Shown here one piece after another: positions 25,338-37,000 of a stretch of 64,000 bases of DNA. The notes below the pieces were generated by a model. That model was given only the letters and a program-made list of their open reading frames with translations, was not told the DNA's origin and searched no databases. A program made the position numbers and the translations under genes. Numbering within the stretch: the stretch's first letter is position 1; the number at the start of each line of letters is the position of its first letter. The DNA comes from Lepisosteus oculatus (lineage: Eukaryota > Chordata > Actinopteri > Semionotiformes > Lepisosteidae), in contig NC_090706.1 in NCBI RefSeq assembly GCF_040954835.1, positions 29,335,148-29,399,147 of the forward strand. Direction: 5' to 3'.

Positions 25338-28300
25338 CACCAAGAGTGAGCACACTGGCACACACACACACAGAGCACCAAGAGTGAGCACACTGGCGCA
25401 CACACACACACAGAGCACCAAGAGTGAGCACACTGGCGCACACACACACACAGAGCACCAAGAGTGAGCACACTGGCGCACACACACACACACAGAGCAC
25501 CAAGAGTGAGCACACTGGCGCACACACACACACAGAGCACCAAGAGTGAGCACACTGGCGCACACACACACACAGAGCACTGAGAGTGAGCACACGACCC
25601 ACACACACAGAGATCTGGGAGTGAGCACACTGGCACACACACACAGAGATCTGGGAGTGAGCACACTGGCACACACACACACACAGAGCACCAACAGTGA
25701 GCACACTGGCACACACACACACAGATCTGAGAGTGAGCACACTGGCACACACACACACGGAGCACTGAGAGTGAGCACACGACCCACACACACACAGAGA
25801 TCTGAGAGTGAGCACACTGGCACACACACACACAGAGCACTGAGAGTGAGCACACGACCCACACACACAGAGCACCAAGAGTGAGCAGACTGACACAGAA
25901 ACAGACACCTCTCACTCCATTAACCTTCAGATTAGCTACTGAAAGCACATGGGTGCATGAGTAAGCTACAGATAAACTCGACTAATTAGAACCCTGCAGG
26001 AAATTCCTCTGGCCCTGCCAGGGGGGCACAGCTCAGAGCCTGATCGCTGGGCCGGACTCTCAGGGCAGACCACAGCACACAGGCTCTCCATTCCCAGGCT
26101 GTTGTATTTCCATGGCAACCGTCTCCAGGCAGCGCCTCGCGCTCTGTCGCCGTGGCGAGAATGTTCCAGGGCTGCCTGTGCCGCGCGCTAAGAGGGGGTG
26201 TTCAGACACAGCGGAGGGGAGACTGCACAAGCTCCAGTACTAAGGAAGCAAAATTCCCTCCAGCTTTTTTAGCACTATTATCAATACAAGGCCCTCCCAA
26301 AGCACAACAAAAAACAGTGGGACCAATTTCCAGGCTATCAACAACACATTGGTCTGATCGTCTGCATCAGGCCCTGTGTGGTGTACAAGGCTCATCTGTG
26401 CCCGAACGAGGATGTGTTTGTGCCAGCTCCGTTTCATGCCTGGTGCTTTACTGCCTGTTGCATCAGACACAGCCCTGGTAAAAGTGACAGGTCTCTGTGC
26501 CACCGGGACCCCAGCAGGGTGTCCTGGATCTGCACTGGCCTGGCACAAACAGCTCCGCATGCGCCCTGCTGCTGGGCATCACGATGCCACGGAGCAGTAG
26601 GACCCAAACCCACCCATCCCCTGACCCTCGACCCCTGACCCGGGGACAGAGATACAGGAAAGCGCACCACGGAGAGCACGATCAACAGGCGGCTTACTTA
26701 CGTATTCTTTGACATTCTTGGTCTTCACTGCCTTGTAGGAGGAGTAGGCGGGATACAGGGTCCCAAACACCAGGCTGCAGGAACACGAGCAGAGAGGTCA
26801 CACGCTACTGGCGATGGTGGGAGGGCGGCCCCTCTCCCCCACCACGGCCGAGCTCCTCCTCGCTAAGCTGGGCTCGCTTCTCCCTTCATAGCTGTGAATG
26901 AGCCCTGGTCCCCAGGCTGGCAGGGACCCCGATATCCGAGGGACTGCCGGCTGAGCGCGTCCCCCGCAGACAGGAACCGGGATCCCCCGAACCAGACACA
27001 GCTCTTTCCCCGGTTTCAACTCAACCAACACACTGCAGCACTGGAATCTGGGACTTTCTCCCAGTACAGCAGGCATATCCGTGTCATCTATGTTCAAGCC
27101 CACTGGATACCTGATAGCCACTGAAAGCAATCAGGGAAAGTTATTGGTTCACTTAAGATACCAGTTAAGAAGCTGAGAGCTCATCTGGAATGAAAATAAT
27201 TCAAATGGATGGCCCCTACATCAAGGTGGTGAGGAGTCTGAATTGATTCTGGGCCAACATTTGGCACTAAGTGTGTTAAGGCAGTTAAGGGGTTAATTTA
27301 GGACTACATCATGCCAGCCAGCTCTGCACAGAACAATGCCTCCGTCTCTCCCTCTCTCTCCGGGTCCCCACACAATCACGGATCCAGCGCTTGTCCTGCC
27401 AAGAGCTCCCATTCAAAACTCCCCACCCCCAGCCATCCCAGTCCGGGGGCTGATTCACACAAAGGCTCCACAATCCGTCTCTCAGCGAGAGCTGGGCCAG
27501 GCTTGCCTCCCCTCTCTATTCACAAAGTTTTTTTTTAATCATTTTCTTTCTGGAAAACAGAAAAGTGCATAAAATCAGGTTTTGTTCACGCTGTGAAAGA
27601 GCAGGGCAAACGGTTGGCAGTAGGAGTTCACACTGCAAGCGGCCCGTTGTAGCCCAGGGCCAAGAGGGGTCCCAGCCAGCAGGAGACTGTCGGGATCCTT
27701 TGGGTGCTGGTAGGATCTCCTCCAGCCACGACCTGCAGGACCCCAGGGAAACTCTATATCCAGCGGCTCTATCACCCCGCAGTTCCTAGCCGGCACCCCG
27801 CTGGGGCTCAGCAGTGTGAGCCTGGTCAGCACCTGGATGGGAGACCTCCTGGGAAAGCTAAGGCTGCTGCTGGAAGAGGTGTTAGTGGGACCAGTAGGGG
27901 GCGCTCACCCTGCGGTCTGTGTGGGTCCTAATGCCCCAGTACAGATGTGGGGACTGTAAAAAAGGTGCCGTCCTTTGGATGAGACGTAAAACCGAGGTCC
28001 TAACTCTGGTATTAAAAATCCCGGGGTGCTTATTGAAAAGAATAGGGGTGTTACCCCGGTGTCCTGGCCTAATTCCCCTCCTGGTCTTTTCCCATCATGG
28101 CCTCCTAATAATCCCCATCTCCGAACTGGCTTCATCACTCTGCTCTCCTCCCCACTGAGAGCTGCTGTGTGGTGAGAGTGCTAGAGCATCATCCAGGTAG
28201 GGCTGCACAATGGTGGAGGTGGAGGGGATCCCCATTACCTGTAGAGCACTTTGAGTGCGGTGTCCAGAAAAACGCTATATAAGTTATTAGAAACTTCTTC

Positions 28301-31300
28301 AGAACCACGACTGGGGAGGGTGATCCAGAGCCCACAGACTTTCAGAACCTGCGGTTTCGAGTTCTGCGTCCTCCCGGTACCTGTGGGTCGAGTCCTCCAA
28401 TGGAGGTCCCTTTGGAGTGCCTGCTGCTTAAGACTAAAAAGATTGAGTCCCTCTAACCAGGGGAGGCATCTTACAAAAATTCTCAGGAAGAGCATTTTAG
28501 GGGCTCCCCTCTGTAAGTGTTCAGGGTCCCCTCCGTTACCCTGGTCGTCTTATACTTCAACAGATATGCATCTAGCTGGCTGCGGGACAGTTTCCTACTC
28601 TACTGAATGTTATGTCTTTTGCTGCCCCCTCCCTCCTGACCCCTACAGATGGGAGGGGTTCCCTCCTCGCTGGCCCTGTGCCCCCATCCTGAAATAATGC
28701 CACTGGCTGTAACATGGGGAAACACCCAAAACAGCTGGATGAGATCCCCCAGGCAAGTCAGGAGGCCCTTCTTTACACAAAGGATGGCAGGAGGCTGGAA
28801 CAAGCTACCCATGAATTTGACTTTTTTTTCCACCTTATTCATCTTCATAATCCACATAGTGCTTTAGTAATGCCAAATCCACACACGAGCTAAACACGGG
28901 CAGAATGACCTCCTCTCTTTTGTAACTGCTCTGATGTGACCGCCTGCTTCTGTTCTCTCAGTGGATAAACGCACTGGGTAGTCAGTGCAGGAGCCGTATG
29001 GCCAGCGGCCGCTCGAAGAGGCCCACGGCCCCCGCCTGACCGCAGCAGTGGGGGGGGGGGGGGCAGACGCGCCCTGCCGCTGGCCCTGGCGTCTGCGCTC
29101 CCTGCCTGGCTGCATGCTGCCGAGGCGACAGGACACAGCTGACACGGCGCGCCAGCCCTGCGCAACCAGATCGCCCCGGCCCTGCAGCGCATCATCGCTC
29201 CACCGTAGAGGACTTTAAATACTGATGCATCTTTCCAGGCCCCTGCTCCCCAGAGGACGACAGCTAATGGACACGGGAGACACGTCAGTTCAAACCTCCT
29301 CATTGATTTGTTCACATGCGCAGGGTCTAAGCACCACGTGCATGGAGACAACTCTCTGGCAAAGGTATTGCTGATGTATTTTAGAGATCTGGCCTCTATG
29401 ATCTATTAACACAAGAAAGGACACAGGCAGGAGGGCATTCAGCTCATCTAGCTCAGCAGTGACTGGATCAAGTAATTTCAAGATCTCATCTAGCTGTTTC
29501 CTGAAAGAAATCAGGGTATTGGCTTCAACAACATGGCTGGGCAGCTTGTTCCACACTCCCACCTCCCTTTGTGTAATGAAGTGCCTTTTGCCTTTTGAAA
29601 GGCTTATTTCCCTTGAAGATGATCTTGAAGGAGTCGGCTAGGTCAATCTTTGTGGCTTTTGAATAGTTAAATCAAACCTCCCTGTAGTCTGCTTTGATTA
29701 AAGCTAAAGAGATTCAGTTTCATTAACCTGTCTGTGCAAAAGGTCTTCCGGACAGAACAGGAAACCACCACGTTGTCCTTCTTTGGACCGAGCTCAGAGC
29801 AGCATGGGAGAATCAAACACCGACTTGACCAGAGACCTGGACAGAGCCCAGTGATGAACAGGCAGGACACACACACAGCCAAACCTAGTGGCCACACACG
29901 TCCCAAACAGGACTAGACACTGGTCAGAAGACCACTTGTTTGCAGCCATTCTTAAGTTGTTCTTTTGAAGCTCGTTTTGTCCAAAGCCTTGGTCCACCTT
30001 TTACCATCTCATCCTTGATATTTTCAGATACTGGTCAGAGGGAACAGATGTCTCTGCATGGCTTCCAGGGTTCTGCAGGTCTGACTGACTTTTGTTCAGA
30101 AGAGAGGAAATAAAAACTGCGGCGGTGAGCGATGATGGGTCTGTGCAAGAACCGCCTGGCCAGAGAGTGCAAACAGACAATCCAAGTGCCTATTTCACTG
30201 GATGGGCTGTGCGGGCACACGGAGGGGAGAGGGCAACAGAAATAGGGGCAAACAAACTAGATCAGCCCTTCCAACCCCACCCAGGCCTGCTGCACTTCCT
30301 ACCCACTGAGCTCCGTACCTGATGCACAAGTAATTGAATCGGAGCCTTTGGAGCTGTTCGCCTGCTTGAAACCTACGACTTACCAGCAAAACACAGCAGT
30401 CAAAAGCCAATCTCTAACATTACGCCAGCATCCACTTAAGAGCTGAAAACATCAGACTGATCCTGTGATTAACTCATTTAATTATGTAACTTGAGAGTGC
30501 AGAGGAAACTAACCCTGGCAGGTTCTGGGTCCTGAACTAGCTGATAGTGTGTCATTAGAGAGGCCCCGCATCAAAATAAAAACAACAGTGCAAATTCCTG
30601 GGACAGTCACACTGATCCAAGCCCCCCCCGGTCTCTGTTTAACTCACATAATGAACCAGACATCCACTGTCCGGGTCAAGAGATTATGATCTGTAGAGAG
30701 AGGCTGGACAGGCCACATTAAGCTACTTATTGTGTTTTTATTTTTTGCAAACACACAAACACAAGGGCTAACTGACCATATTTTGTTTTTAAAAAACCAC
30801 AGTGTTTGCACTGCAGCATCTTCTCTGTATGGCTCTGCGCTACACACTGCTGAAAGTCATTCCTTTCTTTGCTAATGGTTTTTACAAGCACACTGATGCA
30901 TCTTGAATACAGCCACCTTCTAATCACCCAATCCCAAAGCAGCACAGCCTAGTGCCTTTATAGCATTATTTCTCAGACTAGACGTTTTTTTGGAAAAAAG
31001 CCTGCCAGTGTTTCAGGTGCAGTTCAAAATATATCCGTTTTCTCAGAGTTCTGAAATAAAATACCATTTCCAAATTATTTTCATATACTTGGCCTCTTAA
31101 TCACGTGAGGGTTAATTTCAATAATTAGACAACCTAGTTACTTAGCCTACATAGAACTCCTTGATGGCTGCCAGATCCAAAGTGACTTTGAAGAGCAAGC
31201 GCAGTAGACCTCCTCTGAGAAACAGAAAAGGTAAACGCACACCACAGTCGCCTGAAGTTTAACTGGTGTTCATTTTCCCTGTCCTCCCGGTTTTTTTACA

Positions 31301-33110
31301 TCTCGCAGTACATCAGTGTATGATCCATCATCAAGACCGCAGGATATCTGATGTCCGACACCCCTGCTGTACATTCATGGATCCCCAGGCTGGGAGGGGA
31401 AAATAAAGTGGGAAAACTCCCTATACAAGGGCTTACTTGAGGGGGGAACAGCATGCCCTTCCTACACATGCTTTCAAATTTCAATTAAGAGACTCTGTAA
31501 CAGACGGCCTCCTTTCAAGGGTGATGAATGGCTGTCATTTGCTCCAGTCCTTTGAGGGCAGGTCCTATTGTTAGGGGACAGCGCTATTGTTTTTCTAAAC
31601 GCGTTGGTTATGCAGCTAGATCACTGCCAAGGGTACCTCATTGAAGGTCCTGGAGTTGTGCACAGGGTGCTGATTGTGTCCCTAGCCAGAATGACCCACG
31701 TGCGTGGACTGGGCTGTCCGAAGCTTTAGAGACGCCCTCAGAGAAAACTCTTTCCTGCCAGTGGAGACAGAGACAGAGGCAGCGGCGCCGATTGCGACCC
31801 AGGTACCACACTCACGTTTAGGAAACAGGCAAGGAAAACCAGGCCACTGCAGCAGCTGTCACCCTGGGAGTCCTGTGAGTGAGGAGAAACCGCATAGGGT
31901 CCCCAAAAAGCAACAAGGGATGTTCTGCTGAACTCCTGTGCACTTTATCAGTCACATTTCAGTCATCCATCCATCTTCTAACCGTTTTATCTAACTCAGG
32001 GTTGTGGGCGAATCTTTGGACTTTGAGAGGAAACTGGAGCACCCAGAGGAAACCCATGGGAACACAGGGGTGAATATACAAACCTCACACAGACAGCACC
32101 GCAGGAATCGAACACTAGGCCCAGCACTGCAAGGCAGCAAACACATTCGCCCCATATTTCTGCCATTTTCCAGTCAAAAGAATAAGGTAGAAGTTAGTCC
32201 TATATTCAATTTTTGCTTTGCTCCAGTACTTTGTTAGGGTATGCCTATTGACCACAACAAAAGTCCAGATTGTGTCTCTGTCCAGCACAGGGTGTCATGC
32301 CTCTACAGAGGTAATCACCCTGTACTACACTGCAAAGCAAATGCGTCTCAAGTAATTCAATCAACCAGATTTTAAAGTATGATGCTTTACATTTTAGGGC
32401 TTTTAATAAAGAAAATAGACACCTTTTCCATTTTTGTTCCCTTTTCTGCTGATTTGGCCAGTCCCAGACCGACAGTAAGTGCCCTGAAGTGCGCAGGCCG
32501 AGGAGAAGGCTGCAGGGAGGCCAGGAGGCAGGTGAGCTGGGCCGGGGAGCCACCCGCTGCCTGTCCGCGATACATCGCCTCACACGGAGCATGAGCGCAT
32601 CACAGAGACGGGAGACACGTTTGTACATGGACAGACTGACAAAACCTGCAGATCATCAGAGCAACACCATTTCCGAATTCCAGCTGAATCCAGCAGAAAG
32701 ATAAATGAGTCACTGGAACTAGTACAGTCCGATTTGTGACGTGCACAAACAATAATTAATTTGCTATGAAAAGGCTCTGATGACTGTATGGCAATTCGGC
32801 AAACAGAGGGGGAGGGGGAGAGAGAGCAGAATAAGGTAACTGAGGGTTCCACCTCTAGCACAATTAGAATTATTAACAACCTTCATTCAGCACCCAGTAT
32901 TTATCATATTGCGGTGACACGCAACCGACATCCGGCAAGATCGCTGTATTTGCTTTGATCTTTCATCCCCCTGCCATAAATAGCTAAATTGGATTGGCGA
33001 TACAGCTGCAGCAGCACAGCTAACTGAAATGGCAAACATGGGCCGATGTAACAACAAACATGCTCTGAGCATACTTACACCACTAATCTAGAGATGATCC
33101 AGGAAACCAT
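20628..33110 (-). CDS. reep2: reep2, receptor expression-enhancing protein 2 (complete, 8 exons)
   Basis: Minus-strand exons 33079-33110, 26702-26774, 25067-25143, 24492-24612, 23421-23534, 22750-22927, 21448-21608 and 20628-20705 all have GT-AG borders and join in one frame of 277 codons plus TGA. The start codon has a good context (A at -3, G at +4), and exon 1 encodes [11 protein letters not shown] as in known REEP2. Residues about 1-100 form the TB2/DP1/HVA22 hydrophobic hairpin region (for example [18 protein letters not shown] and [13 protein letters not shown]). Residues 140-156 ([17 protein letters not shown]) are the REEP1-4 signature. The next stretch, [15 protein letters not shown], resembles REEP2 rather than REEP1, 3 or 4. 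The tail is acidic, then basic (KRQPKKK). The family shapes and positions tubular ER, binds microtubules through the C-terminus and helps certain receptors reach the surface. From memory human REEP2 is about 25 residues shorter, with the difference in the low-complexity C-terminal exons. Confidence 0.95.
20708..20860. repeat. purine-rich tract next to the last reep2 exon
   Basis: About 150 nt of AG-rich sequence with a 10-G run. On the reep2 transcript it is an unusually long pyrimidine-rich tract directly before the exon 8 acceptor. Confidence 0.7.
21040..21370 (+). repeat. 42-bp minisatellite in reep2 intron 7
   Basis: About eight units with the core CTTTTACCCTGATCTCACTG, same period and same core as the array at 1-430. 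It ends about 80 bp from exon 7. Confidence 0.9.
22050..22340 (-). mobile_element. reversed SINE-like element in reep2 intron 6
   Basis: Contains the reverse complement of one 72-bp unit from 5.4 kb (CAGATCAGGGGAGGAGAGAG and CCAGAGTGGGGTTCAG). It continues into AGGACCTCGGTTTAATGTCTC, the reverse complement of a segment of the 5S-headed SINE family. Confidence 0.7.
23637..24475 (+). repeat. 45-bp minisatellite in reep2 intron 4
   Basis: About 18-19 copies of a 45-bp unit (AGACTCTTACTGGAGACTCT, then GTACAGAGACACACAGCTGG, then AGTAC) with 42-43-bp variants. It nearly fills intron 4 and stops about 20 bp from exon 4. Open frames of up to 293 codons on both strands are products of the period. Confidence 0.95.
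25184..25890 (+). repeat. (CA)n tract and CA-rich minisatellite in reep2 intron 2
   Basis: A CA run of about 75 dinucleotides with few interruptions (25184-25334) is followed by about 14 units GAGCACCAAGAGTGAGCACACTGG... of about 40 bp. On the transcript this is a UG-repeat beginning about 40 nt upstream of the exon 3 acceptor. ORFs of 235-288 codons here are artefacts. Confidence 0.95.
26106..26119 (-). promoter_or_regulatory. RFX X-box-like palindrome in reep2 intron 2
   Basis: Reads GTTGCCATGGAAAT on the minus strand, close to the X-box consensus. The surrounding 26000-26200 bp is richer in CpG than the rest of the intron. Confidence 0.3.
27768..28290 (+). mobile_element. 5S rRNA-derived SINE (SINE3 type), near full length, in reep2 intron 1
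   Basis: The head contains GCCTGGTCAGCACCTGGATG followed by GGAGACCTCCTGGGAAAGC, which matches the internal promoter region of 5S rRNA. The body then runs through GGATGAGACGTAAAACCGAG to the tail GAGCACTTTGAGTGCGGTGT and GCTATATAAG. It is 5S-like only in the first about 100 nt. Confidence 0.85.
28715..28810 (+). mobile_element. LINE ORF2 tail fragment
   Basis: Contains ACAGCTGGATGAGATCC, CTTCTTTACACAAAGGATGG and CTGGAACAAGCTACC, the same LINE-end vocabulary as at 4.2 and 14.3 kb but rearranged. Confidence 0.55.
29290..29790 (-). mobile_element. LINE ORF2 C-terminal fragment in reep2 intron 1
   Basis: The minus strand reads [19 protein letters not shown] then RKQLDEIL, the well-known end of CR1/Rex-like ORF2. 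A more upstream piece ([19 protein letters not shown]) follows at 29667-29750. Frames are shifted between the pieces. Confidence 0.8.
30000..33078 (-). other. reep2 intron 1, remaining part
   Basis: No exon recognised. A degraded reversed L2/SINE 3' module lies at 31970-32130 (TCTTTGGACTTTGAGAGG, CACCGCAGGAATCGAACAC). The 350 nt beside exon 1 (32700-33060) carry CRE-like TGACGTGCA, AATAATTAATT and a MEF2-like CCATAAATAG, so they may include a regulatory element. Confidence 0.4.
33079..33110 (-). CDS. reep2: reep2 exon 1, coding part (11 codons)
   Basis: This 32-nt coding segment is too short for an ORF scan. It reads [11 protein letters not shown] with the last codon split GT|C, and is followed by the donor gtaagt. 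It lies 6.3 kb from exon 2, making intron 1 the largest in the gene. The phase (2) matches exon 2, which begins C CTG GTG TTT GGG. On the transcript, a 7-bp inverted repeat (AATAAAC-ACC-GTTTATT, 33118-33134) sits directly 5' of the start codon. Confidence 0.93.
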
Positions 33111-33420
33111 CTTGGTGAATAAACGGTGTTTATTCCTTTTTAATTTCTTCCCCCCAGGTAGCAGTATTAGCGTACAGCAGGGGTACACTTTAAAGGTACG
33201 GATTCTGCTGCATTCTGTGTGGAGTCCGCTGAAGAGAATTATATTAGCCCACCTCCTCCACAGTTAAAGGGGCGGCTCATTGCGCTGGATTTTGCCGACA
33301 GATAATGATGCTCATGCTCCTATCACCGCAGATCCTGCGTAACCTGCGTCGTTTTCGCCTGGACACTGGATTTAAGAAACTCTGCACTCGATCTAAAGAC
33401 ACTTCATCCAAAGTGTGTAT
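33111..33420 (-). promoter_or_regulatory. reep2: probable reep2 5' UTR and proximal promoter
   Basis: This segment lies between the reep2 start codon and the 3' flank of the upstream channel gene. It has a GC box (GGGGCGG on the plus strand, 33269-33275) and is less AT-rich than the surrounding intergenic DNA. No TATA box or transcription start could be fixed. Its position immediately 5' of exon 1 is the main argument. Confidence 0.35.
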
Positions 33421-33696
33421 CTTTCTATCAAATATTTTACTTTCCCACCTTGCTAAAAAGACTTGGTATCTATAAAAATGTCAGTTTATAGTTTCATGCT
33501 CAAACTATAAACAATCGTTTTACACCACACACAGTATACATTTGTAATCTAACATTTGCTATTTGCCGTTACTGGTATTTTCTTACTGTTTATAGCGTGA
33601 TTGTGTACTTTGCATTTAATGATGAGGTAGCTTCTCCAGATCAGGAATATCTGGTGGGGCATTGAGTGAGTGACAAAGGTGATTCAGGCTAAAATA

Positions 33697-33759
33697 TTTA
33701 TTTGTGGTTTAAATAAAAAGTTGGTTTTTCCAATGCTGAAATCTTCTAAACATTTTATT
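33697..33759 (-). terminator. candidate polyadenylation signals of the CNGK gene
   Basis: Two minus-strand AATAAA hexamers, at 33754-33759 and 33697-33702, lie 280-345 nt past the stop codon and before the reep2 promoter region. Either could end the transcript. The short flank leaves little room for a longer 3' UTR before reep2. Confidence 0.35.
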
Positions 33760-34039
33760 AATTCTCCATGAACAATTTACACTATAAACTTCCAATTTCC
33801 CTGTTTTGTCAAAGTAATTCACAAGGCTGGCCGGTGGAAGATTAGGTACTAGGAAGATGTTACTGTATCTGTTTTGCTTGAAGGCAGTGCTGTAACTATT
33901 GGAAGACAGCATTCCAGGTGGGTTGAAGCTAGTGAAAATTAAAGACAATATAGGACACATTACAAACCATTTAAAAACAATTCCTGGAGAATCAGACCTT
34001 CATGTTCGTACACTTAGTGCACTTGTGTTTCAGCCCTCG

Positions 34040-37000
34040 TCAGCGCTGTTTTAACTCTCCCTTTGTGACATTTAGCTCATAGATCAGACTTGCTCTCTTC
34101 AGCAACTTGCTCATGACATCAGGGTAGAAGGTCCCCACCTCCTCAAGGTCCTCCTTAGACAGAGACAGAATGTCCACATAATTCTCTGCGATGACTGACT
34201 CCTCACACCTCTTGCGCCTCAGCAGGAAGATGACCCCATACGACCTGCCCCTAGACAAGAACTCCACTTCCTCTTTCTGGTCGGGCCCATATGAGATCAC
34301 CCTCACCTTCCCATTCAAGATCAGTAGCATCTGCGTGCCGATGTCTCCTTTTCTGGACAAGAACTCACCTGCAAGTCACAAAGAAAAAAAACACTGACTT
34401 CTGATATTTTTACGTACTGTGCAGAATGCCCTTATGAATTGTCCATTTAAATCATTTGCTTTTCATAATGCAAAGACTCCTGTCATCTACAAACATCTGC
34501 TCTCACATGAACTATGCGTTAAAATATCCAGCCTGTCTTTACAGCTGTTGGCTGTGTATGAAAACATATCTAAACTGAGTTTGATACACTCATTGCCCTG
34601 TTGCAGCTCCACACTCACCAGTAATGTAGCTCATCAGTTTCATTTTGGTAGAGATGTGGCGAAGATAGGTTTCTGACAAATGGGTGAACAGTTGTTGCTT
34701 CTTCAGAAGACTTACACTAATCCTAAAACATAAAAAAAACATGGCTTCTTCAGGTAAAGTACTTGCACACAGGAAGAAAACTCATCCCAGATCTGGGATA
34801 TTAAAAGATCAGAAAAAAAGAATATTAAGTATGTATTCTCAGATACCTGGCAAAAACCTCCGTTTTCATACAGCTAGGTGTGTCTCTGAACAGAGTTTCA
34901 GAATCTATCCCCTTATTACACGTCCATCTATTGTTATAGAACTGAATCACACGCTCTTGTAAAGATGGGGGGATATTTTCATCATTCATATAGTCTTTGA
35001 CAGTCTGAAAGAAAAAAAACAATGGATTACATTGCCTCCTACCTCAAGTGAGAATGTTAGTAATTACTGAGCTCTTCCATGTTTTGTATTTATCTTTTTT
35101 TTTCTCCAGGCATGTTTCCTGCCTAAGTGATTTTAAAGCCAGTGGGTCCTTGGTTCATAAACCCTCAAATGCTAGCAGCACCTGAACTTTTCAGCCCCTC
35201 TAAATACCCAGTCAGCAACAGGAATAGCCGGATTATTTTCCAGCTTTTGAAAATAAATAACCCAATGGCATGGTTTCGATCTGGGTTACTGTGGCTCCTC
35301 CATTCTGTTCTACTGCAGCACCTGAACACACCAAGCAGCCCTGTCCCTGATTACCACTAGTCAGATAACGAGCTACTGTAGGTGCTGGCACTGAAACAGA
35401 GTGCACTGGAAGGGGCATATGGCATTTGCCCGTGCTTTCAGTTCTTTAAGAGGTAAGGAGTCAGATTTAACAAATTAAATAACAGGGCCACCATCCAGGG
35501 CACTATGGGTTCTGTATATTCCCTTCTTTTACCAATGTAATAATAATGCACACATAAGCAGAAAACATAACATATAAATAACATTACCAATTATTACTTT
35601 TACTAAATTACATTACAGCCGTGTTTTAAATGAAAGAGAAAGAGCTGTAAAATTTTGCAATAAGTCAGTATAATTAAATACTAATATGTCTTAAAACATT
35701 TAAGACCTACATACCTGCAGTTTCTCTTCATATGCAACCTGAAGAGCATGTTTGTTTGTCTGTGTGGAAGATATTGTTCCCATATGATAGGCAATCAATA
35801 TTTTGGAAGCAATCATGACAAAAATGGAAAAACACATTTCTGCATATGTGCAAGCCCGGATATCGCCATAGCCAGTGGTTGTGAAAGTTGCCAGCGTCCA
35901 GTAAAAAGCATAGGCGTAGAGTTCCGAAAAATAGGAAACATCTACAAAACAAGCATGTGTATGTGTTACTTTTAAAATTACTATTAATTGACATTCCAAA
36001 TGTTATTAAAAGAAAATTCAATGTCAATGTTTTTCTAAATATACTCAAATATACATTCTATACATAAGTACATTTAATGTAGATTATATTAATTTATTTA
36101 CATGTCTGGTTAAGAAGGAAACTTACCTATAACTGAATACCATGCATCGGGATTGCATTTCAATGGGCAAGCCAGCATCACAAATACAATAGCACAGCTG
36201 TGTACAAACAGAATTGCATGTACTACATATTTGATCACTCGAATTCCCATAACACTGTGAAAGAGAAACAGAAAATCTAGACAATGTTCACAAAATAACA
36301 AATTTGAATAAATTCATTATATGTATGCATATGCATTTTATTTATTTTATTTTATATAGATGTCATGTACTTTTCAAAGTTTATTATATAGTATTAAAAT
36401 GTAGAACAAATGACATCCTCCTCTTAACTGTTAAAATAAACAGGAGAAGCAGTAAACTTCACAGAATACTGTTTCAAAATGTATCATGCATGAACAAGAT
36501 TATTCCTCCAAACAAACCCTAATTCTTCTGAGGACTGACACCTATCTTTCATACTAAATATTCCTGTCCTTAATTGCCATATGAGTTATATAGGAACAGG
36601 TAAAGGTTTATTCCATGCTGAAAGGAAAGGAAAAGAGACGCATCAGTTTGACTGTGAAGCCTTCACATCCGAAGAAGGCTCCACAGCTGAAACACAGTCA
36701 CTCTTTTCTTTGCCTTTCAGCATGGAATACACCTTTATCTGGTCCTTTGCAGCCTTTGCATGCTAATGCAGCTACCTTCTCAAACTTCATGTAAACTGTA
36801 AGCTACATACATATTTTGGAGGTTTTTAAAGTTTTAGTCAACTTTCAGACCCACTGTAGCTGAGTGAGCAGTACTGGAACTGAGTTTCAGAGTGCTCAAT
36901 AGCTCTCAGCTTTCAGCATGACTCCTGGGACTAACCCATCTGTGAGCTTCCAATGACATCAGTGAGAAACATGCTTTTCATTCTTCCGTCTGAAACTAAT

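Noticed and set aside
25063..25948. 235-288-codon Cys/Val-rich minus-strand ORFs
   Set aside because: Translation of TG repeats; only the part at 25067-25143 is a true reep2 exon.
26152..26600. ORFs in reep2 intron 2 as an extra exon
   Set aside because: Exons 2 and 3 join in phase and match the family without any insertion; no domain was recognised.
27768..27900. A 5S rRNA gene or pseudogene
   Set aside because: Similarity is limited to the internal promoter part and continues into a SINE body shared with other copies.
32880..32905. TTCAGCACC near reep2 exon 1 as an RE1/REST site
   Set aside because: Only the left half matches; the right half is absent.
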